Assembly (NCBI RefSeq): GCF_008033135.1
Contig: NZ_CP041335.1
Coordinates: forward strand, 2,237,925 to 2,301,924
Direction of reading: 5' to 3'
Source: Chitinolyticbacter meiyuanensis
Lineage (GTDB): Bacteria; Pseudomonadota; Gammaproteobacteria; Burkholderiales; Chitinibacteraceae
Length of the DNA stretch: 64,000 nt
Below are positions 18,771 through 27,301 of this stretch, one piece after another (within the stretch, counting starts at the first letter, position 1; the number at the start of each line of letters is the position of its first letter). The notes beneath the pieces are model-generated. The model ran no database searches, was not told where the DNA came from, and saw nothing but the letters and a program-made list of their open reading frames with translations. The position numbers and the translations under genes were made by a program.

Positions 18771-21700
18771 ATGCTCAACGGCATCGATATCCTGATCGTG
18801 GAAGACAGCAGCAGCCAGGCCATGCTGCTCAAGGGCTTGCTGGAAACCCATGGCTGCGAGGTCCGTGTGGCCAGCAACGGCCGGGAGGCGCTGGAGCATG
18901 TTGCGGAGCGGGCGCCCACGCTGATCGTCAGCGACGTGGTCATGCCGGAGATGGACGGCTACGAGCTCTGTCGCATCCTGAAACAGAACCCGGCCACCCA
19001 CGACATCCCCATCATCCTTGTCACCAATCTTTCCGATGCGCGCGACGTGGTTCGCGGCTTGGCGTGTGGTGCCGACAACTTCATCCTCAAGCCCTACGAC
19101 GACAAGTACCTGATCTCGCGTATCCGGTACTTCCTCGCCAACCTGGAGGTGCGTCAGCACGGCCGCTTTAATCTCGGCGTGGAGGTGGTGCTGGGTGGCG
19201 AACGGCACTTCATCACCGCGGCACGCCAGCAGATTCTCGATCTGCTGATCTCGACCTATGAGCAGGGCATCCAGCTCAACACCCAGCTGCGCAGCAAGCA
19301 TGTGGAGCTCACGCAGTCGCATCGCCTGCTCGATACCTTGTTCCATTTCTCGGCCGGCCTCACCGATCAGCAAAGCGAAGCGGAAGTGATCGACAAGGCG
19401 CTAACCAGCCTGCTCGGCTTCCCCGGCTGTTCCGGCGCATGGCTGCTGCTGGATGCCGGCGATGGCTATCGCTGTGCCGGTGCGCGCGGCATCGTGCGTA
19501 CCGAGCAGTTCGGCGATACCCGTGCCTGCCCATGCGTGCATGGCAGCAGCCAGGACGGCTTGGCGAACGCGTTCAACGTGGCCGAATGCGCGGCGCTTGG
19601 CGGCGAGGGCTTGCACGCGTGCATTCCATTGCGGCTGGGCAACGAGCTGCTGGGCCTGCTCAACGTGGTGCGTGATGACGGCGCAGTCTGGCCCGACAAC
19701 GAGCTCGCCACGCTGACATCGATCGGTCAACAGTTCGCGATCAATCTCGCCCGGGCGCGCTTCTTCCGCCAGCTGGAGGTGCTGGTCGAGGAGCGTACCG
19801 CCGCGCTGCGCGTGGAGGTGGCCGAGCGCCAGCGTGCCGAATCGGCCTTGCGGCAGAGCGAAGCACTACTCGTCAGCGTGCTCGATGCCTTGCCGCTGGG
19901 CGTGTGGGTGACCACCGGCAAGGGCGAGGTGCTGCTGCACAATCCGGAAGCGCTGAAGATCTGGCCCGACCGCACGCCATTTCCACTGTCCGTGAAGCAT
20001 CCGCCGGCGACAGCGGCCGAGCCGACCGTGCAACGCGCCTTGCGCCATACGCTGAAGTCCGGCGAACCGACCATCAATGCGGTGGCGGTGCAGGATGGCG
20101 ATCGTGGCGAGCCGCGCACCTTGCTCTATTCGGTGGTGCCGATGGCCCAGGGCGGCCGGCATATCCATGGCGGCATCGTGGTGGCGCAGGACATCACCGC
20201 CCAGCGGGTGATTGATCAGGCGCTGCGCGTGCGCGACCGGGCGATCGAGGCCAGCGTCAACGCCATTGTGATCGCCGACTATCGGCTGCCTGAGCAGCCC
20301 ATCATCTACGTCAATCAGGCCTTCGAGCGTATCACCGGCTATCCGCGCGACATGGCGATCGGCCGCAACTGCCGCTTCCTGCAGGGGCAGGACTTCGATC
20401 AACCGGAACTCGCCATCATCCGCCGAGCGCTGGAAACCGGGACCGAGGGCAAGGCGGTGCTGCGCAATTACCGCAAGGACGGCTCGATGTTCTGGAACGA
20501 GCTGCACGTGGCGCCGTCGCTCGATTCCCAGGGGCGCATCACCCACTTCGTCGGCGTGCTCAACGACATCACCGAGGCCAAGCGTTACCAGGAAGAGCTG
20601 GAGCACCAAGCCAACTTCGACACGCTGACCGGCCTGCCCAATCGCAACCTGCTGTTTGATCGCATCCATCAGGCCTCGGTGCTTGCCAATCGCAAGCAGG
20701 AACGCTTTGCGCTGGCCTTCCTCGATCTCGACAACTTCAAGTACGTGAATGACAGCCTGGGCCACTCGGTGGGCGACATGCTGCTGATCGAAGTCGCGGC
20801 CAAGCTCAAGAGCTGCATCCGCGAGTTCGACACATTGGCGCGGCTGGGCGGCGACGAATTCGTGTTGTTGCTGCCGGAGGCGCGCACCATCGACGAGGTG
20901 GAAGGCGTACTGCAGCGCATCAGCGACTGCATCGTCGGCCTGATTGAGTTGCCTGGCCAGATCGAGGTCTATGCCAGCACCAGCATCGGCTATTGCTTCT
21001 ATCCGGACGATGGCGCGCTGGCCGAGGAACTGCTGCGCAATGCCGATACCGCGATGTATCGCGCCAAGGAGCGCGGCAAGAGCCAGGTCAGCCGCTTCGA
21101 GCTGCCGATGAACGACGTGGTGCAGCGCCGGGTGAGCCTCGAGCGCGAGCTGCGGCATGCGCTGGCAGCGGGCGACTTGGAGATGCACTACCAGCCGCAG
21201 CTGGAACTGCAGAGCGCCATGCTGTGTGGGTTCGAGGCGCTGGTGCGCTGGCGGCTCGATGGCAAACCGGTGTCGCCGCTGGAGTTCATCCGGCTTGCCG
21301 AGGAAACCGGGCTGATCCGTGAACTGGACCAGTACGTGATCGAGCGGGTGTTCCGTCAGGTGGCGCAGTGGCTGGCCGCCGGTTACGAGCCCGGCGAGGT
21401 GGCGATCAATATCTCGACTTTCAGCTTGCAGGACTATGGCATCGTTGCCCATATCGGCGAGCGGCTGGCGCACTACGGCATCCCGCCGGGCCGCATCAAG
21501 CTCGAAGTGACCGAAGGGCTGCTGATGAAGAACGTCGAACTGGCGCGCACCATCATGCAGGAACTCAAGGCACGTGGCGTGAAGTGGTCGATCGACGATT
21601 TCGGTACCGGTTATTCAGCATTGGGTTACCTGCGGCGCTATCCGTTCGACCAGTTGAAGATCGACAAGATGTTCGTCGACGATGTCCACCTCAATCCGGA

Positions 21701-22325
21701 CAACGCGTCGATGACGCGGGCCATCATCGCCATGGCGCGCTCGCTTGGCATTACCGTCATTGCCGAAGGGGTGGAAACGGTGGAGCAGCTTGCTTTCCTG
21801 TCGCAGGCCGGCTGTGAGGAGATCCAAGGCTATTACTACTCGCCGCCGCTGCCGCCGGCGAGCTGTGAGCAACTGCTGTCCAAGGACGGCATGTTGCTGC
21901 CGCGGGTGGTGATCCAGCCGAACCCGCATACCTTGCTGGTGCTCGACAAGGATCTGCGCGTGCACAGCTACCTATGGCGCGCGCTGGCGAACGAGGGTTA
22001 TCACATTCTCAACGTCGACACGGTCGAGGCGGCGCTCAACGTGCTGGCCATCAACCAGGTCGGCGTGTTGATCGCCGATCCGGCGCTCTATGCCGTCGAA
22101 AGCCCGGATTTCCTGATCCGTGTCCGCCAACTGCACCCGGAAGTGGTACGCATCGCCATGAGCAGCTACGTCGATATCGATACGGTATTGCAGGCGGTGA
22201 ACGAGGGGGCGGTATTCCGCTACATCATCAAGCCGTGGGCACCTGAGCAGCTGAAGACGCAACTGCGCGAAGCATTCCACCAATACCAGGTCAATCACCT
22301 GCTGCGACAGCAGGGCAGCTTGTAA
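18771..22325 (+). CDS. REC-GAF-PAS-LOV-GGDEF-EAL-REC cyclic-di-GMP protein
   Basis: A 1184-residue cytoplasmic signalling protein. Domains in order: receiver (phosphoacceptor D55 in LIVSDVVMPEMDG, Lys in ILKPYDD), a GAF-like region (~200-345), a coiled coil, a PAS domain (~370-490), a LOV-type PAS (~500-605), GGDEF (GGDEF at 693-697, with an RxxD inhibitory-site motif, REFD, five residues before), EAL (EALVRW at 822, IDDFGTGYSALGYL, AEGVET) and a C-terminal receiver (phosphoacceptor in LIADPAL, Lys in IIKPWAP). The LOV domain has the flavin-cysteinyl motif GRNCRFLQG (Cys534), but the usual signalling Gln (GVQNDIT in YtvA) is Leu597 in FVGVLNDIT. Both catalytic domains look intact, so net synthesis or hydrolysis of c-di-GMP cannot be predicted. 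I chose the ATG with CGGAG upstream; an ATG 18 bp earlier is possible. Confidence 0.9.
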   Translation: MLNGIDILIVEDSSSQAMLLKGLLETHGCEVRVASNGREALEHVAERAPTLIVSDVVMPEMDGYELCRILKQNPATHDIPIILVTNLSDARDVVRGLACGADNFILKPYDDKYLISRIRYFLANLEVRQHGRFNLGVEVVLGGERHFITAARQQILDLLISTYEQGIQLNTQLRSKHVELTQSHRLLDTLFHFSAGLTDQQSEAEVIDKALTSLLGFPGCSGAWLLLDAGDGYRCAGARGIVRTEQFGDTRACPCVHGSSQDGLANAFNVAECAALGGEGLHACIPLRLGNELLGLLNVVRDDGAVWPDNELATLTSIGQQFAINLARARFFRQLEVLVEERTAALRVEVAERQRAESALRQSEALLVSVLDALPLGVWVTTGKGEVLLHNPEALKIWPDRTPFPLSVKHPPATAAEPTVQRALRHTLKSGEPTINAVAVQDGDRGEPRTLLYSVVPMAQGGRHIHGGIVVAQDITAQRVIDQALRVRDRAIEASVNAIVIADYRLPEQPIIYVNQAFERITGYPRDMAIGRNCRFLQGQDFDQPELAIIRRALETGTEGKAVLRNYRKDGSMFWNELHVAPSLDSQGRITHFVGVLNDITEAKRYQEELEHQANFDTLTGLPNRNLLFDRIHQASVLANRKQERFALAFLDLDNFKYVNDSLGHSVGDMLLIEVAAKLKSCIREFDTLARLGGDEFVLLLPEARTIDEVEGVLQRISDCIVGLIELPGQIEVYASTSIGYCFYPDDGALAEELLRNADTAMYRAKERGKSQVSRFELPMNDVVQRRVSLERELRHALAAGDLEMHYQPQLELQSAMLCGFEALVRWRLDGKPVSPLEFIRLAEETGLIRELDQYVIERVFRQVAQWLAAGYEPGEVAINISTFSLQDYGIVAHIGERLAHYGIPPGRIKLEVTEGLLMKNVELARTIMQELKARGVKWSIDDFGTGYSALGYLRRYPFDQLKIDKMFVDDVHLNPDNASMTRAIIAMARSLGITVIAEGVETVEQLAFLSQAGCEEIQGYYYSPPLPPASCEQLLSKDGMLLPRVVIQPNPHTLLVLDKDLRVHSYLWRALANEGYHILNVDTVEAALNVLAINQVGVLIADPALYAVESPDFLIRVRQLHPEVVRIAMSSYVDIDTVLQAVNEGAVFRYIIKPWAPEQLKTQLREAFHQYQVNHLLRQQGSL

Positions 22326-22370
22326 ACGGGCCTCGCTGCGATGCGCAGTGAGGCGGGCTGCGGAACGAGG

Positions 22371-23999
22371 CTAGCGGCAGACAATCCGGTTGCGGCCGCC
22401 GCGTTTGGCGTCGTACACGCCGTTGTCGGCGAGTTCGATCAGCGCCTCGGCGTGCTGTGCCGACTGGGGGTAGCCGGCAATGCCGCAGCTGAACGTGGCA
22501 TGCAGTTCGTGATCGCCGTCCAGATGGCGCAGCAGGCCGAACGACACGCGCATCTGTTCCATCAGTTGCGCGGCTGCAGCGGGCTCGGCACCTGGCAGCA
22601 CCACCAGGAATTCCTCGCCGCCATAGCGCCCGATCAGGTCGGACTTGCGCAGCCGTTGCCGCAGCAGGTGGGCCAAGTTCTTGATCACGCGATCCCCGAC
22701 CGGGTGGCCGAAGTTGTCGTTGATGTCCTTGAAATGATCGATGTCGAGCATGGCGACGGAGAATGCGCCCGACTCGCGGCGCGCCCGCTCCAGCTCCAGC
22801 GACACCGCCTCCTTGATGCGGGTGTGGTTCAGGCACTGAGTCAGGCTGTCGCGCGTCATCATGCTGCGCAGCGCGCGATAGCGGCTGGCTAGGCCGGCCA
22901 CCTTGGCCACCAGCAGATCGGCTTGCAGCGGCTTGACCAGATAGTCATCCCCGGTGGCGAGTATCTGCGGCAGCAAGGGCTGGATGCGCGCTTCGGTCGA
23001 ACAGAACACGATGGGCAGGCTCAGGTATTCCACCTGCTGGCGGATCACGGCGGCCAGCTCCATGCCATTGCAATCGGGCATGTTGATGTCGAGCAGCACG
23101 AGGTCGGGGAAGAACTCCTGCAGCGCGCCGGCTACGGCGAACGGATCGTTGATCACCCGCGTGACCATGCCGCCCGCCTGCAATTGCGCTGCATGCAGCT
23201 CGGACAACGACGGCGAATCGTCGACGATCATCACCCGCAGCGCCTCGACGGCGGCGCGCCCGGTGATCTGCTCGATGGTGTCGACCAGCGTTGGCACGTC
23301 CACCGGCTTGGCGAGATAGCTGCGGCCTCCGGCGCGCACTGCGGCGAGCCGAGTGAAGAAATCGGAGTAGTACGACATGAACACGATGGGCGGCAGCTGT
23401 GGCTGCTGCGACATCTCTGCCACGATCTCGGCAGAGGTGCGCTTGTCCGCACCCAGCCGCATATCGAGCACCACCGCGTCATACGGTGCGGCGCGCAGCG
23501 CTGCCTCAAGCGTATCGCCATCGTGGTGCAGATCCACCCGATAGCCGAAATACTCCAGCTGCAGCCGCAATTCCTCGGCATAGCTGGTTTCGTCCTCAAT
23601 CACCAGCAGCCGCTGGCCGTCGAGCTGGTTCTGGATAAGGGTTCGTGGCGCAGGCGGCAGTTGCTGGGGCTCGGCCGCCGGCGTGCCGGTGACCACCAGC
23701 CTCGGCGCCAATTGCCGCAATTGCGCGATACGCGGCGCATCCTGCGCGTCGGTTACATCGAGCGCCAGTGCCTCCACCAGCGCCAGCACTTGGGCCAATT
23801 CTGCGTGGCCGAAAGAGGCGGCGGTACCAGCCAGCATGTGGGCCTGCTTGCCGAGAAGGGCGAGCGTCATGGCGTCTGGCGTATCGGTGGCTTGCGTCAA
23901 CGATTGTTGAAGCGCCTGCAGCCGCCCAGGCAGTTCGCCGTCGAAACGCTCACGAAGGGCGGCCAGTCGCTGCGTGTATTCGGAACGTGGATTGCTCAT
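22371..23999 (-). CDS. Hpt-REC-REC-GGEEF response regulator / diguanylate cyclase
   Basis: A 542-residue cytoplasmic protein, convergent with the LOV protein (45 bp apart). An N-terminal histidine phosphotransfer-like helix bundle carries the candidate phospho-His54 in KQAHMLAGTAASFG. Two receiver domains follow, with phosphoacceptor Asp in VVLDMRLGAD and LVLLDINMPDCNG and conserved Lys in YLAKPVDV and YLVKPLQA. The C-terminal diguanylate cyclase domain has MLDIDHFKDINDNFGHPVGD and the active-site GRYGGEEFLVVLP; RKSD upstream fits an RxxD product-inhibition site. It should make c-di-GMP under phosphorelay control. No cognate kinase is adjacent; the CheA in the next operon is one candidate phosphodonor. 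Confidence 0.9.
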   Translation of the reverse strand: MSNPRSEYTQRLAALRERFDGELPGRLQALQQSLTQATDTPDAMTLALLGKQAHMLAGTAASFGHAELAQVLALVEALALDVTDAQDAPRIAQLRQLAPRLVVTGTPAAEPQQLPPAPRTLIQNQLDGQRLLVIEDETSYAEELRLQLEYFGYRVDLHHDGDTLEAALRAAPYDAVVLDMRLGADKRTSAEIVAEMSQQPQLPPIVFMSYYSDFFTRLAAVRAGGRSYLAKPVDVPTLVDTIEQITGRAAVEALRVMIVDDSPSLSELHAAQLQAGGMVTRVINDPFAVAGALQEFFPDLVLLDINMPDCNGMELAAVIRQQVEYLSLPIVFCSTEARIQPLLPQILATGDDYLVKPLQADLLVAKVAGLASRYRALRSMMTRDSLTQCLNHTRIKEAVSLELERARRESGAFSVAMLDIDHFKDINDNFGHPVGDRVIKNLAHLLRQRLRKSDLIGRYGGEEFLVVLPGAEPAAAAQLMEQMRVSFGLLRHLDGDHELHATFSCGIAGYPQSAQHAEALIELADNGVYDAKRGGRNRIVCR

Positions 24000-24067
24000 G
24001 GTGCGGACTGCCTATCTCTGCGCGCTCGAGTGCACTTGTAAGTATGATAGCTGAACTGTAAAAATCC

Positions 24068-24095
24068 TTGTTATACGTAGAAACGCGAATAAAAT
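24068..24095 (+). promoter_or_regulatory. Candidate promoter of the HTH-REC / chemosensory operon
   Basis: TTGTTA (24068-24073), a 16-bp spacer and TAAAAT (24090-24095) in an AT-rich gap. The predicted transcription start is at about 24102-24103, coincident with the ATG of the next gene, which lacks a Shine-Dalgarno sequence; this could give a leaderless mRNA. Confidence 0.45.
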
Positions 24096-24102
24096 ACGCA
24101 AT

Positions 24103-24696
24103 ATGCGAAGAGGCGAATATCTACAGCCGCAAGCGGACCCGGCTGCCCCCACGCTATCAACGACCCAGGCTGCGCGCCAGCTGGGCGTATCGGTGCGCAC
24201 GGTGCAGCTCTGGTTGCGTCAGGGCAAGCTGCATGGCTGGCGTACTGCTGGCGGCCATCATCGCATCCTGGCGAGCTCGTTGCGCCTTGGCGAGGCAGTG
24301 CCTCAAGCCAGCACGCTGCGCATGCTCATCGTCGAGGATGATCCGCTCCTCTTAGAACTCTATAGCCTGACTGTGGGTGCCTGGGGGGAGGAAATCCAAG
24401 TCCGGACCGCCAGCGATGGCGTGGAAGCGCTGCTGGCGGTGGCGCAATGGCGGCCCAACCTGCTACTGACCGACCTCGACCTACCGTCGGTCGATGGCAT
24501 CCAGATGATCCAGCGACTGCGTGCCGATCCGGTCTACGCTGCGCTCGCCATCGTGATCGTGACGGCCTTGTCCGATGCCGAGATCGCCCGTCGTGGCGGC
24601 TTGCCCGACCGTGTGCCGCTGGTGAAAAAACCACTTTCCTTCGATTGGCTGCGCGGTTTTGTCGACGCGCTGCTGCTTAAGGCATCCCATGACTGA
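24103..24696 (+). CDS. MerR/excisionase-type HTH fused to a receiver domain
   Basis: A 197-residue regulator in which the DNA-binding domain precedes the receiver, the reverse of the usual response-regulator order. Residues ~18-60 form a MerR/BldC-like helix-turn-helix with wing: LSTTQAARQLGVSVRTVQLW, then LHGWRTAGGHHRI. Residues ~72-190 are a receiver with the acidic pair in LIVEDDPLLLE, phosphoacceptor D124 in LLLTDLDLPSVDG, Thr in VTALSD and Lys in PLVKKPLSF. No alternative Met exists before the HTH and no Shine-Dalgarno sequence precedes the ATG. It overlaps the CheZ-like gene by 8 bp and heads the chemosensory operon, suggesting it takes phosphate from the local CheA and acts on transcription. 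Confidence 0.85.
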   Translation: MRRGEYLQPQADPAAPTLSTTQAARQLGVSVRTVQLWLRQGKLHGWRTAGGHHRILASSLRLGEAVPQASTLRMLIVEDDPLLLELYSLTVGAWGEEIQVRTASDGVEALLAVAQWRPNLLLTDLDLPSVDGIQMIQRLRADPVYAALAIVIVTALSDAEIARRGGLPDRVPLVKKPLSFDWLRGFVDALLLKASHD

Positions 24697-25123
24697 ACTC
24701 GCCCATGCATCGACCCTGCTCGCCGAGCAGACCAGCCACGCCCGCAACGACGTGGCCCAGATGGCCGCGCTGCTCGACGACGCGATCGCGCGGCTGGGGG
24801 AGGTGTTCGACGCCTTGGCGGCGTTGACCGCCACGTTGCCGGAATCGGGTGATGTGCCGAGTGCGAAGGATTGGCCTGCATTGCGCGGTGAGGTGCAGCA
24901 ACAGGCCGCCCGGGCCATTCAGGCGTTGCAGTTCCACGACCTGGCGCGGCAGGTGCTGATGCGGCTGGATGCACGCCACGCCGGCTTCGCCGAGCTGGCC
25001 GTGATCCTGGCCGATCCCGCGCGCGCGGCCGCGCTGGCGCCGCTGGCAGAACGTTTCGACATGCTGTCGCATCGCACGGTGGTACAAACCAACCTTGCGG
25101 GCGGCGATATCGAGCTATTTTAA
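24689..25123 (+). CDS. CheZ-like protein with a DxxxQ motif
   Basis: A 144-residue, mostly helical, soluble protein. Residues 80-89 read LQFHDLARQV, matching the DxxxQ signature (D84, Q88) that CheZ and related phosphatases insert into the CheY active site. The C-terminus is GGDIELF, closely similar to the GGDVDLF tail of CheD in the same operon; in CheZ the C-terminal segment tethers CheY, so this tail may do the same. The protein is shorter than E. coli CheZ (214 residues) and I do not claim orthology. It overlaps the HTH-REC gene by 8 bp and precedes cheY by 45 bp, which fits a role as phosphatase for the CheY or HTH-REC receiver. Confidence 0.65.
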   Translation: MTELAHASTLLAEQTSHARNDVAQMAALLDDAIARLGEVFDALAALTATLPESGDVPSAKDWPALRGEVQQQAARAIQALQFHDLARQVLMRLDARHAGFAELAVILADPARAAALAPLAERFDMLSHRTVVQTNLAGGDIELF

Positions 25124-25168
25124 GTAAACGCATGCGCCCGTGTATGGATACGGGCAAGGGAGTGATCG

Positions 25169-25531
25169 GTGAAGACGATCTTGTCGGTGGATGATTCCCC
25201 GTCGATACGGCAGATGGTGACCTACACGCTGGAACAGGCCGGCTATACGGTCATTTCCGCCGCCGACGGCGACGAGGGATTGGCCAAGGCGCAGGCCCAG
25301 CAATGCCAGCTGGTGCTCACGGACCAGAACATGCCGGGCATGGACGGGTTGTCGCTGATTCGTGCGCTGCGGGCACTGCAGAGTTACCAGCAGGTGCCCA
25401 TCCTGATGCTGACCACCGAGTCGGGCGATGAAATGAAGGCGGCCGGTCGTGCCGCCGGCGCCACCGGCTGGCTGGTCAAGCCTTTCGACCCGGTGCGCCT
25501 GCTCGACGTGGTGCGCCGGGTGCTGCCATAG
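25169..25531 (+). CDS. cheY: Single-domain response regulator CheY
   Basis: A 120-residue stand-alone receiver. The acidic pocket is in LSVDDSPSIRQMV, the phosphoacceptor Asp in LVLTDQNMPGMDG, Thr in MLTTESGDE and Lys in WLVKPFDPV. The start is GTG with AAGGGAG upstream; no ATG is available at the domain's N-terminus. A small hairpin (GCCCGT/ACGGGC, 25136-25155) sits just before the ribosome binding site. Expected to be phosphorylated by the CheA encoded 15 bp downstream and to signal either to flagellar motors or another output. Confidence 0.93.
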   Translation: MKTILSVDDSPSIRQMVTYTLEQAGYTVISAADGDEGLAKAQAQQCQLVLTDQNMPGMDGLSLIRALRALQSYQQVPILMLTTESGDEMKAAGRAAGATGWLVKPFDPVRLLDVVRRVLP

Positions 25532-25546
25532 CGGGGTAGACGGCAG

Positions 25547-27301
25547 ATGCAGATCGACATCAGCCAGTTTCACCAGGTGTTCTTCGAGGAGGTGGCCGAC
25601 CATATCGCCGCCATCGAACGCAGCCTGCTGGCGATCGATCCTGCCCATCCGGGCCGCGAGCAGCTGGACCAGGTATTCCGTGCAGCCCATTCGATCAAGG
25701 GAGCCAGCGCCACCTTCGGCTTTCCCGATCTGGCCGAAGTCACGCACGCGCTCGAATCGTTGCTTGGTGCCGTGCGCGGCGGCGAACTGGCGATGGACCG
25801 CGAAATCGCGGATGCGGTGCTGTACGCGAATGACGTGCTGAAAGTGCTGCTCGACGATGCTCGCGCCTATCGTCCCAGTGACAGCCAACTGATTCGTACC
25901 ACTCGCCAGCGGCTTGACGCATTGATCGAACAGGCTGCCCGCCGCGTGCCGGAGCCCGAGCCGGCCGAACTGTTCGGCTTTTTCGATGCCCCGGCGCCCG
26001 AGCCGGCGCCGGAAGAGGACCCCGGCTTTGGCTTCTTCGACGATGCCTATTCGCAGCCACCGGTCGCGGCGCCTGCGGTCATGGCACCGGTGCCGCCCAC
26101 GCCGATCGGCAGCGAGACCTCCATCCGGGTTGGCGTGGAACGGGTGGACCAGCTCGTCAACCTGGTCGGCGAGCTGGTGATCACCCAGTCGATGCTGCAG
26201 GAAGCGAGCCAGCCACTGGATCCGGCGGTGCATGAGCGGCTGCACCGGGCGGTGGACCTGCTGGAACGCCACACCCGGCAATTGCAGGAGGCAGTGCTCG
26301 GTATCCGCATGATGCCGATTGCCTTTGTCTTCAACCGGCTGCCGCGGCTGGTGCGCGATCTGGCTACCAAGCTCGGCAAGTCGGCGACGCTGACGCTCTA
26401 CGGCGAAGGCACCGAACTCGATCGCAGCGTGATCGAGCACATTGCCGATCCGTTGATGCATATCGTGCGCAACTGCCTGGACCATGGCATCGAGCGGCCC
26501 GCGGTGCGCACGGCGGCGGGCAAGCCGGCCGATGGCAACATCGTGATCACTGCGCAAAGCCAGGGCGGCAACATCGTGGTCGCCGTATCGGACGACGGTG
26601 CGGGGCTGAGTCGTGAGCGCATCCTGGCCAAGGCCCGCGCCCAGGGGTTGCCGGTACACGATGCGATGAGCGACGAAGAGGTCTGGCAACTGGTCTTCCT
26701 GCCGGGTTTCTCCACGGCCGAGGCGGTGACCGATGTGTCCGGCCGCGGTGTCGGCATGGACGTGGTCAGGCGCAACGTGCAGGAGATCGGTGGGCGCATC
26801 GAGCTGGAATCGCGCCCCGGTGCCGGCACCTGTTTCACCATCCGCCTGCCGCTGACGCTGGCCATCGTCGATGGCATGGCGGTGACGGTGGGGCCCGCCA
26901 CCTACATCCTGCCCCTCAACCACGTGACCGAATCACTGTTGCCGGAAACAACGCGCAGCCATTCGGTGGCTGGCGAGGGCGCCGTGGTCGAGGTGCGCGG
27001 CGAATACCTGCCGCTGGTCGAGCTGGCTGAAGTGCTGGGCAGCACGGTGGTGCGCGACGACGCCGGCATCGTGGTGCTGGTGGAATCGGCCGGCGAGCGC
27101 GCCGGGCTGCGGGTCGATGCACTGCTGGGCGACCGGCAGGTGGTGGTGAAGAGTCTGGAAGCGAACTATCGCAAGGTGCCGGGGTTGTCCGGCGCCACCA
27201 TATTGGGCGACGGCGCGGTGGCGCTGATCGTCGATGTTGCCGAAGTGGTGCGGCTCGCCAGCAGGGGCGCCGCACAGCACGCAGGAGCCATGCATGGTTG
27301 A
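25547..27301 (+). CDS. cheA: Chemotaxis histidine kinase CheA lacking a P2 domain
   Basis: A 584-residue kinase. P1 (Hpt) carries phospho-His48 in FRAAHSIKGASATFG. Residues ~135-190 are a Pro/Glu/Ala linker too short for a P2 domain and containing two identical FGFFD motifs (143-147 and 161-165). P3 (dimerisation) follows with VDQLVNLVGELVITQSML; P4 (ATPase) has the N box HIVRNCLDHGIE, with Cys where Ser is usual, G1 VSDDGAGLSRE and G2 DVSGRGVGMDVVRRN; P5 is the CheW-like C-terminus (PLVELAEVLG). It receives input from the receptor via CheW and should phosphorylate CheY, CheB and perhaps the HTH-REC protein. It overlaps cheW by 8 bp. Confidence 0.95.
   Translation: MQIDISQFHQVFFEEVADHIAAIERSLLAIDPAHPGREQLDQVFRAAHSIKGASATFGFPDLAEVTHALESLLGAVRGGELAMDREIADAVLYANDVLKVLLDDARAYRPSDSQLIRTTRQRLDALIEQAARRVPEPEPAELFGFFDAPAPEPAPEEDPGFGFFDDAYSQPPVAAPAVMAPVPPTPIGSETSIRVGVERVDQLVNLVGELVITQSMLQEASQPLDPAVHERLHRAVDLLERHTRQLQEAVLGIRMMPIAFVFNRLPRLVRDLATKLGKSATLTLYGEGTELDRSVIEHIADPLMHIVRNCLDHGIERPAVRTAAGKPADGNIVITAQSQGGNIVVAVSDDGAGLSRERILAKARAQGLPVHDAMSDEEVWQLVFLPGFSTAEAVTDVSGRGVGMDVVRRNVQEIGGRIELESRPGAGTCFTIRLPLTLAIVDGMAVTVGPATYILPLNHVTESLLPETTRSHSVAGEGAVVEVRGEYLPLVELAEVLGSTVVRDDAGIVVLVESAGERAGLRVDALLGDRQVVVKSLEANYRKVPGLSGATILGDGAVALIVDVAEVVRLASRGAAQHAGAMHG

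Noticed and set aside
19866..21473. 535-codon open frame antisense to the LOV-GGDEF-EAL gene
   Set aside because: Covers known GGDEF/EAL motifs on the other strand and shows no family features.
25115..26923. 602-codon open frame antisense to cheA
   Set aside because: cheA has all its domain motifs on the plus strand; the antisense frame has no recognisable domain and arises from codon bias.
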